This document shows, one piece after another, positions 16,519-25,702 of a stretch of 64,000 nucleotides of DNA. The notes under the pieces are model-generated. The model saw only the letters and a program-made list of their open reading frames with translations, made no database searches and was not told the origin of the DNA. The first letter of the stretch is position 1. Every line of letters starts with the position of its first letter. The stretch lies in assembly GCA_020632655.1 (NCBI GenBank), contig JACKFD010000011.1:62001-126000 (forward strand). The letters run 5' to 3'. Source of the DNA: Spirochaetaceae bacterium (GTDB taxonomy: Bacteria; Myxococcota_A; UBA9160; UBA4427). The translations under genes were made by a program, and so were the position numbers.

Positions 16519-17919
16519 TCAGTGCCCGAGTCGATGCGCGAAGGAACGCGCGCGAGCCCGACGCTGCGCCTCGCGTTCGGCCGGCGTGACCCGGACGGTA
16601 CCGGGCGGCAGCGCTTCGTCGAGTCGTGATCGCTTCACGACGCGGACCGCTCCCAGGGCTCCGTCCGGATCCGCGTCCGGGGGCAGCACCTGCCAGCGCA
16701 CGGCGATGATCCCCGCCGACAGGCCCTCCGGATCGAGCCAGTTGTGCACGCCCGGATCTTCGGCAGCGATCACGAAGGTGAAGCGGCCGTCCGCATCGGG
16801 CCGCGCCTGACTCGCGTTCAAGCTCCCCGTGCGATCGACGTACTCGGAGGCGACGCCCCATGGATCGGTCAGCTGGACGCCGAGGGAGCCGGCGCCGAGC
16901 GCGTCGAGCGTCAGGACGAGCACCTCGTCCTCGGCGAGATCGAAGTGTCCGCTCGTGGAGAGCCCGCGCCCGCCCGGGCGACGGCGCGGCGGGACGAGCG
17001 CATTCGCGGGGCGCGAGTAGAGGTAGCGGTCGTCGTAGGCGACCCAGAACGGCCCGAGTCGTCCCAGATGCTCGACCACGCGCGTAGCGAGCGCCGCCCG
17101 GCTCGGAGCGGGATCGAGCGGCGGGCCGTCCACCCGCCGCACCTCGAGCCGGACCGGCTGCTCGCGCGCCCAATCCCCGAGCAGGTCGCGGACGTAGACC
17201 GGAAAGCGACCCGTACAGGGGATCTGCATGGCGTTCGGACGACCCGCCGGCGGATCGCAGTCGATCTGGACCTCGAAGCGACCCTCGTCGTCGACGACGA
17301 GGGCATCGCTGCGCAGCGTCGCGACGAACCCCGCGCCCTCCGCCGGCATCTCGTCGCTCTCGCTCGGCACGGAATCCATCACCGTGAAGTGGAGCTCCGT
17401 CGGCCCGACCGGCGGAAAGCGCCCCTCGATCACGTAGCGGGACGCGCCGTCGACCATCAGACTGCGATAGACGTTGTCGGGGTTCTCGATGCCGTAGCCG
17501 GCGCGGGGCATCGAGAGTCCGTGCCAGACATGCGGCGCGTTGGCCCCCCAGAAGACGACGGGCCGACCGGGGTCGCCGTTCACGACGGCGTAGGTCGCCG
17601 CCGTCGCCATCGACTCGGCGGCCCGCCGCGCGCTCGCCGCGCCGCTCGGCGTGCGACCGACGGGATGGGCACGCAGGCTCGCCTCGAAGCGGTCGATCGC
17701 GCCACGCACCTCGGGTGTCGCCAGCAGCTCGAGGGCGAGGGCCTCGCGCTCGAGCTGTCCGGGCGTCGCGAGCAGCGGCTCGGGCGTCGCATGCGGGGTC
17801 GTGCCGCCCGCGCAGGCGACGGCGAGTGCGCCGAGGAGCGGGAGCAGGCGGAGCTGCGGCGGCAGCGGGCGTCGCAGGTCTCGTCGTCGGCACGTGGATC
17901 CGTTCGTCTCTTTGCTCAT
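16519..17919 (-). CDS. DUF1214-like lipoprotein
   Basis: A 466-residue protein with an N-terminal lipobox (ALAVAC, Cys about residue 36), so probably a lipoprotein. The body contains a first domain with ENPDNVYRSLMVDGASRYVI and a C-terminal segment GSLNASQARPDADG...DPGVHNWLDPEG, typical of DUF1214 proteins. These are often exported and of unknown function, and occur near lipid and steroid catabolic genes. It starts inside the stop of the MFS gene (ATGA overlap at 17916-17919). A paralog with the same ordered motifs is at 52870-54297. No enzymatic residues can be named. Confidence 0.72.
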   Translation of the reverse strand: MSKETNGSTCRRRDLRRPLPPQLRLLPLLGALAVACAGGTTPHATPEPLLATPGQLEREALALELLATPEVRGAIDRFEASLRAHPVGRTPSGAASARRAAESMATAATYAVVNGDPGRPVVFWGANAPHVWHGLSMPRAGYGIENPDNVYRSLMVDGASRYVIEGRFPPVGPTELHFTVMDSVPSESDEMPAEGAGFVATLRSDALVVDDEGRFEVQIDCDPPAGRPNAMQIPCTGRFPVYVRDLLGDWAREQPVRLEVRRVDGPPLDPAPSRAALATRVVEHLGRLGPFWVAYDDRYLYSRPANALVPPRRRPGGRGLSTSGHFDLAEDEVLVLTLDALGAGSLGVQLTDPWGVASEYVDRTGSLNASQARPDADGRFTFVIAAEDPGVHNWLDPEGLSAGIIAVRWQVLPPDADPDGALGAVRVVKRSRLDEALPPGTVRVTPAEREAQRRARARSFAHRLGH

Positions 17920-19208
17920 GCGCGCGGGTCTCCTCGTCCTGCCGTAGGGATCGACGCGGAAGATGGCGCGTCGCGCCGCTCCGCGCCGGACCGGAGAGTC
18001 CGGGCGAGAGCCAGACAGCAAACGACTCCCGCCGTGACGAAGCCCGGGCCGAGACCCAGCAGCACGACGTGCTGGCCCCGCGCGTCGACGAGGGCGCCGA
18101 CGAGCGGCCCGAGTGCGATGAAGCCGCCGCGGAAGAGCAGGCTGCGCATCGACACCAGGCTCGCGCGATCGCCCGACGGGATCTCCCGCTGTTCGGCGTG
18201 GGCGAGCAGCGGTGACGAGAGCCCACGGCTCAGGTTGAACGCGAAGTAGAAGACGAAGCCCCAGGTGCCGTGGCTGAGACCCATCCCGAGATAGCCGAGC
18301 GCGACGAGTCCGCAGCACGCGAGCAGCACGCCGACCAGTCCCACTCGTTCGCCGAGCCGCTCGCTCGCGAGCGCGCCCAGGGCGACCGTGTAGTTGGCCG
18401 CTGCCCAGATCGGGCCGAGCCAGGAGACCGGCACGCCGGCGTCCCGGGCGTAGAGCTGCACGAGCCAGACGGGCACGAAGCTCGCGAGCCCGAGCACGAC
18501 CGCGACGGCGAAGAGCGCGCGCAGCCGGGGTCGCTCGAAGGCGACGTAGCGGATCAGCCCGCGAACGTGCGCGAGGACGCGCTCGGGGACGTGGCGCGCA
18601 TAACGTGGCTCGACGAGCACCAGCGCGACCACGAGATTCACGACCCACACGCCTACCATCAGCTGGAAGGGGAGCCGCGGCGAGAGCGCGAAGAGCAGGC
18701 CCGCGGCGAGGGCGGCGCTGCCCTCGGCAACCTGCGCCCAGAAGCGCGCCCGCCCGATCCAGCGCGTGAACTCGGACGTCCGACCGAGCTCCTCGAGCGA
18801 CTCGTAGAGCAAAGCCGATTTCGTACCCGAGATCAGAGACAGGGCCGCCCCGAGCAGCAGCTCCGCCGCGACCACGCTCCAGAAGCCCTCGGCGACGGAG
18901 TAGACCCCCCAGGAGCCGATCGACGTCCAGGACGCGAGGATCATCGTGCGGCGGTACCCGATCCGATCCGCCAGGTACCCGGACGGGAACTCGAGGATCG
19001 CGAGCGACGCGGCGAACGCGGCCTGCACGACCATCACGTCGGCGACGGAGAGGCCGAGGTGCTCGTGCTGGAAGACGGTCAGCACGGCCATCGGGAAGAG
19101 CGCCATCATCAGGCCCTCGTGCGCGCAGAGGAGCCAGGGATTGCGCGCGAGCCGTCTCTGACGCGCGTCCTGCTCCCGGCCCGGTCCCGCCGAGGCGCTC
19201 GCCGTCAT
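17916..19208 (-). CDS. MFS transporter
   Basis: A 430-residue, roughly twelve-helix major facilitator protein. The loop 2-3 signature is present as GYLADRIGYRRTM (about residues 77-89). It lies between the fused CaiB gene (6 bp upstream) and the DUF1214-like lipoprotein (4-bp overlap downstream), so it is surely co-transcribed with them. Uptake or export of the acid handled by the CaiB enzyme is a reasonable inference. Substrate specificity cannot be read from the sequence. Confidence 0.85.
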   Translation of the reverse strand: MTASASAGPGREQDARQRRLARNPWLLCAHEGLMMALFPMAVLTVFQHEHLGLSVADVMVVQAAFAASLAILEFPSGYLADRIGYRRTMILASWTSIGSWGVYSVAEGFWSVVAAELLLGAALSLISGTKSALLYESLEELGRTSEFTRWIGRARFWAQVAEGSAALAAGLLFALSPRLPFQLMVGVWVVNLVVALVLVEPRYARHVPERVLAHVRGLIRYVAFERPRLRALFAVAVVLGLASFVPVWLVQLYARDAGVPVSWLGPIWAAANYTVALGALASERLGERVGLVGVLLACCGLVALGYLGMGLSHGTWGFVFYFAFNLSRGLSSPLLAHAEQREIPSGDRASLVSMRSLLFRGGFIALGPLVGALVDARGQHVVLLGLGPGFVTAGVVCCLALARTLRSGAERRDAPSSASIPTAGRGDPRA

Positions 19209-19214
19209 GCCGCG

Positions 19215-21662
19215 TCAGAGCCCCGCCGGCCGCGTCCCGATCACCCGCTCCCGCTCGAGTCGCGCGAGCTCGGCGTCGTCGAGTCCGAGCAGGCCTTCGA
19301 GGATCTCGGCGTTGTGCTCGCCGAGTCGCGGCGCCGGACGCGCGAGTCGACGCGGCGGGCCATGGACCAAGCGCAGCGGATGCGTCGGCGTCGGGACATC
19401 GCCCGCGATCGAATGACGCGCCGTCTGCACGAAGTCGCTCGCGACGACCGGCGGCAACGAGGTGCCCGATCGCGTCGGCCGCACGACTGCCGCCGGCACA
19501 CCCACCGCGAGCAGCGCTTCCGCCGCAGCCTCGGGCTCGTGCGCGGCCGCCCACGTCGCGATCGCGGCGTCGATCTCCGGGCCACCCGCCCGCCGACCGG
19601 CGGCCGTCGCGAAGCGTGGATCGGTGCCCCACGCCGAACGTCCGATCCGCTCGGCCAGGGCCCGCCACTGGATCTCGTCTTCGACCGAGAGCGCGAGCCA
19701 TCGCACGCCCCCGAGCTCGTCGCGCCCCGCGCAAGCGTAGAGCCCCTGCGGCGCGAGATGCGGCGACCGGTTCCCATCGCCACGCATCAACACCCCGGTC
19801 GCGTCGTACTCGAGGATGCCCTCGGCCGCGACGCCGAGCGCCGTCTCGACCATGACCGATTCGATCGCGCAGCCCCGCCCCGTGCGATCGCGATGTGCCA
19901 GCGCGGCGAGCACCGCGAAGGCCGCGTGCAGGCCCGCGAGCGGATCGGCGCAGGCCCGCGGCGTGAGGGGCCCCGCGCGTTCGCCCGCATCGGGTCCGTA
20001 GGCCGTCATCCAGGCCAGACCCGACACCTGCTCCATCGTCTGCGCGAAGCCCACCCGCTCGCGCCAGGGCCCGTCGAGCCCGAAGGCCGGCATACGCACG
20101 AAGATCGCGCGCGGATTCGCCGCCTCGATCCGCGCCGCATCGATCCCGAAATTGTCCATCACGCGCGGCGAGAAGTTCTCGACCACGACGTCGCTCACGG
20201 CGACGAGTCGCATCAGCAGCTCGACCCCGTCCGCGCGCGTCAGGTCGAGGGTGAGCGAGCGCTTGCCCGCGTTCGCGGAGTGGAAGGTCGGCCCGTACTC
20301 CCACCAATCGGCCATGTCCGGCTTCGCCATCGTGCCGAAGCGCATGCCGTCGGGACGCTGGATCGACTCGACGTGGATCACGTCCGCGCCGAGCCCGGCC
20401 AGCACGTATGTGCCGTAGGGCCCGGCCCAGAAGGCCGTGAGGTCGAGGACTCGCAGACCTTCGAGCGGCGCCGCGCCAGGCGCGGGACGCGAAGCGGGCG
20501 GTCTTCGCGCGGCCTCGGGCCAGGTCGCATCGCGCCGCCTTGCTACCTCGAGGGTCGGCGCGGGCTCGAAGGGGCGACGCGGCCAGGCGCTCGAGGCGTA
20601 GGGGATGCGCGGCTGGAGGAAGTCGCCGCGCGGATTCCGCACGAACACGCCGCGGGTGCGCAGATGATCGAGCTTCGGGAGGCTCTCGCCGTTCCCGATC
20701 GGGGCCGCGGGCACGCGCAGGAGCTCGCAGCGCTCGAGCAGCTCGGCCGTCGTGTGGCGTCGCGTGTAGTCGCGCACGATCGGCACGAGCTCCGCCGATC
20801 GGGCGACCCGCGTCATCATGTGATTGAGACTCGGATCGAGGCCGAGCTCGGGCCGCTCGATCAGGACCGCGAAGTCCTGCCATTGCTGGGACGTGAAGAG
20901 GCAGAAGCCGATCCAGCCGTCGGCGGTCGGCTCGATCGACGGGACGTCCTCGCTCGCGGGCAGCTGCCAGACGCCCGAGAGATGCCCCCAGACGCTGCCG
21001 GCATTCGTGAGCGTCGGCAGGATCGCCTCGAGCTTCGAGACATCGACCGTCGCGCCGACGCCGTCGCGGTCCGACCCGCGCAGCGCCGCCAGCGCGCCGA
21101 CCGCGAGCACGGTTCCCGAGAGCCAGTCCCCGACCTCGCCGCCGGCGGCGAGCGGCGGCTGGCCCGACCGACCGCGGGACGCCGTCGAGCCGCACCACGC
21201 CTGGAGCGTGAAGTCGTTGGCCGGTCGATCCGACCAGGGCCCGCCGCGGCCGAAGGCCGAGATCGAGAGCCAGCTCGCCCGGGCGTTCGCGCGAGCGAGG
21301 GCCTCGCGCCCGATGCCGCGCGCGTCGAGCCAGCCCTCCGGTCGCGACTCGAGCACCAGATCCGCCTCGCGATAGAGCCCACGCAGCAGGTCTCGATCCG
21401 CCTCGCGCTCGAGGTCGAGGGCGAGACTGCGTTGGCTCGTGCGCAGGTAGCGGAAGAGCAGCCCATCCCCGGCCGCGTCGAAGGAGTCCTGCGAGAGACC
21501 GCGCCCGCGCAGGGCGTGACCCTCCGGCGGCTCGACTGCGATCACGCTGGCGCCCGCGTCGGCGAGCAGCTTCGCGGCATAGGCCCCCGCCACCCCGGTC
21601 GTCAGATCGACGACGCGGATTCCGGCCAACGGCTGGGATCGTCCTTCGGTCGTACCGGTCAT
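19215..21662 (-). CDS. Second fused tandem CaiB/BaiF CoA-transferase, C-domain lacks catalytic Asp
   Basis: An 815-residue tandem of two CaiB/BaiF domains (about 1-385 and 395-815). The catalytic Asp is present in the first domain (Asp150 in NDFTLQAWCG) and replaced by alanine in the second (Ala540 in FAQTMEQVSG), the same asymmetry as in the paralog at 8465-10897 but with a different substitution. The start at 21662 is chosen because the CaiB fold begins there (LAGIRVVDLTTGVAGAYAAK); the longer frame upstream is unlikely. It heads an operon with an MFS transporter and a lipoprotein. A bile-acid/carnitine-type CoA transfer is expected; the acid is unknown. Confidence 0.88.
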   Translation of the reverse strand: MTGTTEGRSQPLAGIRVVDLTTGVAGAYAAKLLADAGASVIAVEPPEGHALRGRGLSQDSFDAAGDGLLFRYLRTSQRSLALDLEREADRDLLRGLYREADLVLESRPEGWLDARGIGREALARANARASWLSISAFGRGGPWSDRPANDFTLQAWCGSTASRGRSGQPPLAAGGEVGDWLSGTVLAVGALAALRGSDRDGVGATVDVSKLEAILPTLTNAGSVWGHLSGVWQLPASEDVPSIEPTADGWIGFCLFTSQQWQDFAVLIERPELGLDPSLNHMMTRVARSAELVPIVRDYTRRHTTAELLERCELLRVPAAPIGNGESLPKLDHLRTRGVFVRNPRGDFLQPRIPYASSAWPRRPFEPAPTLEVARRRDATWPEAARRPPASRPAPGAAPLEGLRVLDLTAFWAGPYGTYVLAGLGADVIHVESIQRPDGMRFGTMAKPDMADWWEYGPTFHSANAGKRSLTLDLTRADGVELLMRLVAVSDVVVENFSPRVMDNFGIDAARIEAANPRAIFVRMPAFGLDGPWRERVGFAQTMEQVSGLAWMTAYGPDAGERAGPLTPRACADPLAGLHAAFAVLAALAHRDRTGRGCAIESVMVETALGVAAEGILEYDATGVLMRGDGNRSPHLAPQGLYACAGRDELGGVRWLALSVEDEIQWRALAERIGRSAWGTDPRFATAAGRRAGGPEIDAAIATWAAAHEPEAAAEALLAVGVPAAVVRPTRSGTSLPPVVASDFVQTARHSIAGDVPTPTHPLRLVHGPPRRLARPAPRLGEHNAEILEGLLGLDDAELARLERERVIGTRPAGL

Positions 21663-21967
21663 GCGGCTCCCTGCTCTCGATTCCGCCTCGGCGACTCGCG
21701 AGGCGAGCCCGCTCGGCGTCGATCCATTCGATGCACGCGGACCCGACCGGGTCCGCGTCGTGAGGGGCAATCGACGCATCGCAGCATCGGGCCGATCGCT
21801 GCGCAGCGTGCCCCGTCGCTCGGGACGAATCTCCCTCTTCCGGTTCGCGTCGACTGCGCCAAACTCTCGCCGGGTCGCGCGGCGGTCGATCGCCGGTGAT
21901 CCTGGTCACACCTCATGCCGCGTGCGTCGCCTACCGTCGCGCGGCCCCCTCGTATCGGGAGTCTCGA
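21663..21967. other. Divergent intergenic region, no gene seen
   Basis: About 305 bp separate the fused CaiB gene (minus) from the SH3 gene (plus). Frames crossing it are continuations of shadows. Promoters for both operons must lie here, but no convincing hexamer pair was found. Confidence 0.4.
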
Positions 21968-22576
21968 TTGATCCGCCTCAGCCCTCGCCCGGCGCGCCTG
22001 GCCTTCGCCTTCCCGTTCGCCGTCTCGCTCACCCTGACCCTCGTCCTCGCCGCCCAGCTCGTCGCCCCGAGCCCCGCGACTGCCCAGGAGGTCGCCTGGG
22101 TGCGGGGCGAGGTCCGGCTCAACCTGCGCACGGGGCCCGGCAACCAGTACAAGATCCTCGGAGTCGTGACGACGGGGGACGAGCTCCGGGTGATCAGCCG
22201 CGGCGAGGACTGGACCCAGGTCGAGACCGCCGAGGGCAAGCGGGGCTGGATCCCGGGAGGCTACCTGGCGACGGAGCCGCCGCCGACGCTGCGCGTCCAG
22301 CAGCTCGAGACCGAGACGACCGCCCTGCGCGCCGAGCTCGAGGAGATCCGCGCCGAGGCCTCGCGGCTGCGCGAGACGAACGCGACCCTCGCCTCGACGG
22401 ACAGCGGTCAGCGGGAAGAGATCGAGGCCCTCAAGATCGAGAACTTCGAGCTGCGCGCCGGCAGCACGACGCAGAAATGGATCACGGGCGCCGCGATCCT
22501 GGCCGGCGGCATGCTGGTCGGGGCCATCCTGCATCGCAACTCGACCCGACGCCCCTCCTCGCGCATCCGGCTCTGA
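21968..22576 (+). CDS. YgiM-like SH3-domain, coiled-coil membrane protein (TIGR04211 type)
   Basis: A 202-residue protein. It has a signal peptide (ending SPATAQ), a bacterial SH3 domain (VRLNLRTGPGNQYKILGVV... about residues 45-95) and a coiled coil of about 60 residues (QQLETETTALRAELEEI...). A C-terminal membrane helix and a basic tail follow. This is the layout of TIGR04211/YgiM envelope proteins. The start is TTG at 21968 with CGGGAG six bases ahead; it places the signal peptide exactly at the N-terminus. The oxidoreductase gene starts two bases after its stop. Function is unknown beyond an envelope or peptidoglycan-sensing role. Confidence 0.85.
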   Translation: MIRLSPRPARLAFAFPFAVSLTLTLVLAAQLVAPSPATAQEVAWVRGEVRLNLRTGPGNQYKILGVVTTGDELRVISRGEDWTQVETAEGKRGWIPGGYLATEPPPTLRVQQLETETTALRAELEEIRAEASRLRETNATLASTDSGQREEIEALKIENFELRAGSTTQKWITGAAILAGGMLVGAILHRNSTRRPSSRIRL

Positions 22577-22578
22577 AC

Positions 22579-23526
22579 GTGGAGATCGAGGGCCTCTCGG
22601 TCGTCGACGATCTCAAGCTCGGCATGATGCTGCCGGGCAACGATCGCCGGACGGTGCTCGACCGCGCGCGCAAGATGGAGGCGGCGGGCCTCCACTCGAT
22701 CTGGGTCGGCGACCACATCGCTTTCCACATCCCCGTCGTCGAGAGCCTGACGCTCCTGTCGTTCTGCGCGGCGGCGACGGAGCGGATCGAGCTGGCGACG
22801 GGCGTGCTGCTGCTGCCGCTGCGACATCCGACCTTGACGGCGAAGATCACGGGCTCTCTCGACCTGCTCTCCGAGGGGCGCCTGATCCTCGGCGTGGGCG
22901 TCGGCGGTGAGTTCCCGCCCGAGTTCGAAGCCGTCGGCTCGCCCATCGCCGAGCGGGGGCCGCGGACGGACGAGGCGATCGGCATCCTGCGGCGACATTG
23001 GACGGAGGAGTCCGTCGCCCACGAAGGCGAGCATTTCCGCTTCGGGAAGGTGAAGATCGAGCCGAAGCCCGTGCGCCCGGGCGGGCCGCCGATCGTCGTC
23101 GGCGGACGCAAGGCCGTCTCGATGCGCCGCGCGGGCCGGCTCGGCGACGGCTACATCTCGCACATGTGCGACGTCGCGACCTACGCGTCGAACCTCGCCG
23201 CGATCGGGCGGCACGCGCGCGAGGCCGGACGCGCCGGCCTGCCCTTCCACACGGCGGCGCTCCTCTTCACGGTCCTCGACGACAGCTACGAGGCCGCCCA
23301 CGAGCGGGCCTCGGCGATGCTCGGCCGCATCTACAACACGGACTTCCGCGAGGCCTCGAAGCGCTACTGCCTGCTCGGCAAGCCCGAGGACTGTCTCGAG
23401 CAGATGCGCGCCTTCGCGCGGGCGGGCTGCCGCCACTTCGTGATCTCGGCCCTCTCGGACCCGGACGAGATCATCGAGCACGCGACCTCGCGCATGATCC
23501 CCGAGCTGCGGAACGTCGTCCGCTAG
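22579..23526 (+). CDS. Luciferase-like (LLM) F420/FMN-dependent oxidoreductase
   Basis: A 315-residue TIM-barrel LLM protein. Characteristic segments are LGMMLPGNDRRT near the start, SIWVGDHIAFHIP, LDLLSEGRLILGVGVGG and PPIVVGGRK. Relatives use F420 or FMN to oxidise or reduce hydrophobic substrates. The GTG at 22579 follows the SH3 gene's stop by two bases, so the genes are coupled. Its 3' end (GTCGTCCGCTAG) lies in one copy of a 30-bp direct repeat. Cofactor choice cannot be settled from sequence alone. Confidence 0.85.
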   Translation: MEIEGLSVVDDLKLGMMLPGNDRRTVLDRARKMEAAGLHSIWVGDHIAFHIPVVESLTLLSFCAAATERIELATGVLLLPLRHPTLTAKITGSLDLLSEGRLILGVGVGGEFPPEFEAVGSPIAERGPRTDEAIGILRRHWTEESVAHEGEHFRFGKVKIEPKPVRPGGPPIVVGGRKAVSMRRAGRLGDGYISHMCDVATYASNLAAIGRHAREAGRAGLPFHTAALLFTVLDDSYEAAHERASAMLGRIYNTDFREASKRYCLLGKPEDCLEQMRAFARAGCRHFVISALSDPDEIIEHATSRMIPELRNVVR

Positions 23527-23620
23527 AGAGACGCGCGGGCGTACGTCGGAACGGCGTCGTCTGGAGCGAGACGCAGCCGTACGCCGCACCGTCGTCCGCT
23601 AGAGAGACGCGCGGGCGTAC
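23515..23620. repeat. 30-bp direct repeat (76-bp offset) at the ends of two convergent genes
   Basis: GTCGTCCGCTAGAGAGACGC and the following GCGGGCGTAC occur at 23515-23544 and again at 23591-23620. The first copy carries the stop of the plus-strand oxidoreductase; the second carries the stop of the minus-strand membrane protein. Each copy contains stop codons in register for both genes, consistent with a 76-bp tandem duplication that separated two genes that once overlapped tail to tail. Confidence 0.85.
23538..23585. terminator. Hairpin between convergent genes
   Basis: GGCGTACG at 23538-23545 pairs perfectly with CGTACGCC at 23578-23585, and an inner GCGTC/GACGC pairing is possible. It has no T-run. 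Its location between two converging genes suits a bidirectional terminator. Confidence 0.4.
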
Positions 23621-24069
23621 ATCCCGGCGAGCACGCCGATCGCCATCAGGAAGCCGAGCACGCCGGCGACGACCGCGGTGCGGCCGGCGATGCGATGGCG
23701 CCGGGTCGTGACCGGATCGGGCTCCGGATCGGAGGGATCGTGGCTGACGAGTCGCGTCTCGCGCAGCCGCCGGCCCTGCGTCCACGCCACGCCGCCCGCG
23801 ACGAGCATCACGAGCACGAAGAGCTCGTGGATGCGCAACACCCAGACGTCCAGCGTGCTCCAGGCGGCCTGGTCCTCGCGCCCGAGCACGAAGACCTTCG
23901 CGAGATAGGCGCCGAGGAACCCCAGCACGAGCAGCGTCGCGATCCGCATGGCGCGCTGATGGCGTGCGATCTCGCCGCGCCGCGCATAACGAACGCCCAC
24001 GAGCGCGAAGCCCACGAGCATCGCGAGGTCGAGCAGCGCCGCCGTCCAGAAGAGGAGCTTGGGATCCAT
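23599..24069 (-). CDS. Four-helix membrane protein, DUF420-like
   Basis: A 156-residue integral membrane protein with four predicted helices (about residues 4-24, 41-60, 75-95 and 130-150). His and Arg residues lie on the helix edges (RHQRAMR, RIHELFVL). The pattern resembles small DUF420/cytochrome-b561-like membrane proteins often linked to respiratory oxidases, but the assignment is tentative. The ATG at 24069 is used because the first helix starts at once. Its stop lies in the second copy of the 30-bp repeat. Confidence 0.65.
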   Translation of the reverse strand: MDPKLLFWTAALLDLAMLVGFALVGVRYARRGEIARHQRAMRIATLLVLGFLGAYLAKVFVLGREDQAAWSTLDVWVLRIHELFVLVMLVAGGVAWTQGRRLRETRLVSHDPSDPEPDPVTTRRHRIAGRTAVVAGVLGFLMAIGVLAGMYARASL

Positions 24070-24157
24070 GATCCTTCGAGCGATCTCCGGCCGCCGCGGG
24101 AGCCGCATGCGGGAGGCGCGCAGCGTAGCGAAGCCGTCTGGTCCCCGCGCGAGGCCT

Positions 24158-25540
24158 TCACTCGACCCGACTGGTCGCCTCGAGCTCGCGTCCCGCCGTC
24201 TCCGGGAGCGCCCATACGACGATCGCGCCGAGTGCGGTCAGCGACGCCACGGCGACGGCGGCCGGTGCGATCGACGCATCCGCCGCCGTCGCGAGGCCCA
24301 CGACGAAGAAGCCAAGCGAAGCACCGAGCGTCTCCGCCAGCGTCTCCCAGCCCATCGCCGTGTTGCGACTCGACGTGGGGAAGAGCTCGCTCGCGATGAT
24401 CCGCATCAGGACGTTCGCGCCCGTGAGCAGGAAGACGAAGGGCACCCAGACGATCGGAACCGCCATCGAGGGACCGAAATAGAGCGCGAAGGCCGCAACC
24501 GGAAAGAGTCCGAAGCCGGCCATCGCGACGGGCCTCCGCCCGAAGCGATCCGCCGCCCAGCCCATCGCCGGGTTGCCGACGATGCCGAACATGCCTGCCA
24601 GGATCGCCATCGTGGAGTAGGCCGAGGGCGTCCAGCCGTGGGTCGTCTGCACGAAGTCCGAGAGCAGCGTGAAGGCCGGGCTCGACCCGAGCGCCACGCT
24701 CGTCGCCATCGCTGCGACCCCCAGGCTACGCGCCGGATACGCACGCAGCAGCTCGAACATCGGCCCGAAGAAGGCGGCGGACCCATCGCCCGCCGCCCGC
24801 GTCGAACGCATGCTCAGGAAGCGACCGGTCTCGGGGATGCGGCGCCGGAACATCGGCAGCAGGAAGAGCGGGGCGCAGCCGGCGAGATAGAGCGCGCGCC
24901 AGCCGCCGGGAAGCACGTCGACGAAGGCGTAGAGGAGCGCGCCGAGGCCGTAGCCGAGGGAGCCGATCGCGCCGAGCAGGCCGATGCCCCAGCCGCGATG
25001 TCGGGCGGGGAGCTCCTCGGCGACGATCACGACCGCCGTCGCCATCGACGCGATCACGAAGCTCCGGGTCAGCGTCTGCAATGCGACGAAGCTCGCGGCG
25101 GTCGGCGCGAAGGCCGAGAGCACGGTGCCCACGCTCATGCCGACGATCGCGCCGAGGAAGACCCGCCGACGGCCGAAGCGGTCGGCGATCGGTAGCACGA
25201 AGAAGCCCGGCACGGCCCCGAGGCGCGTCCAGGCCATCAGCGACGTGAACGCCCCCTGCTCGAGTCCGAACCCCTCGCGGATCTGCTTCATCGCGGAGGA
25301 CAGGACCGAGAGGTCGTAGTTCTCGAAGAGCGACGCGAGCGCGACGAGCCCGACGAGGTTCACGTAGCGCGCATCGAGCCCGATCGGCACGCGGCCGAGG
25401 AAATGCGGCAGCCACCAGGGGCGCTTCGCGCGGCGGGGAGGCTCGGGGGTGCAGGCGGATGCCGCGCGACCCGCGACCTTCGCGCCGAGGTCGTCTTCGC
25501 CCGCTCCGTGCTCGCCGCCGCTCTCGCCGGAATCCCGCAC
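24158..25540 (-). CDS. MFS transporter, sugar/aromatic-acid porter type
   Basis: A 460-residue MFS protein. The loop 2-3 motif is PIADRFGRRRVFLG, and the equivalent in the second half is WAADRFGRRPVAM; both show the DRFGRR hallmark of metabolite:H+ symporters. A long cytoplasmic N-terminus (about 45 residues) precedes the first helix. The start appears to be GTG at 25540 with GGGAGC upstream. It is divergent from kdsB. Substrate unknown; aromatic or short-chain acids are typical for relatives. Confidence 0.83.
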   Translation of the reverse strand: MRDSGESGGEHGAGEDDLGAKVAGRAASACTPEPPRRAKRPWWLPHFLGRVPIGLDARYVNLVGLVALASLFENYDLSVLSSAMKQIREGFGLEQGAFTSLMAWTRLGAVPGFFVLPIADRFGRRRVFLGAIVGMSVGTVLSAFAPTAASFVALQTLTRSFVIASMATAVVIVAEELPARHRGWGIGLLGAIGSLGYGLGALLYAFVDVLPGGWRALYLAGCAPLFLLPMFRRRIPETGRFLSMRSTRAAGDGSAAFFGPMFELLRAYPARSLGVAAMATSVALGSSPAFTLLSDFVQTTHGWTPSAYSTMAILAGMFGIVGNPAMGWAADRFGRRPVAMAGFGLFPVAAFALYFGPSMAVPIVWVPFVFLLTGANVLMRIIASELFPTSSRNTAMGWETLAETLGASLGFFVVGLATAADASIAPAAVAVASLTALGAIVVWALPETAGRELEATSRVE

Positions 25541-25702
25541 GCGCCCCGCTCCCGCGGCGCGACGGCGGGACCCGCTCCCGTCCCCGGCGCCCGGCGCACG
25601 CTAGCAAGCTCGCCCCACACTCGACTGACTCGCGGTCTCGCGCGACCGGCCGATCGGGTCGCTCGCATCGTCGCGCCCGGGCTCCTCCGGTAGGATCCGG
25701 CC

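Noticed and set aside
18270..21899. A 1209-codon open frame on the plus strand
   Set aside because: It lies antisense to the MFS and fused CaiB genes, whose families are certain; its composition is that of an antisense shadow.
16519..21909. A single 1796-codon minus-strand frame
   Set aside because: Only its last 466 codons (from 17919) read as a real protein; the upstream part is an out-of-frame shadow of the MFS and CaiB genes.
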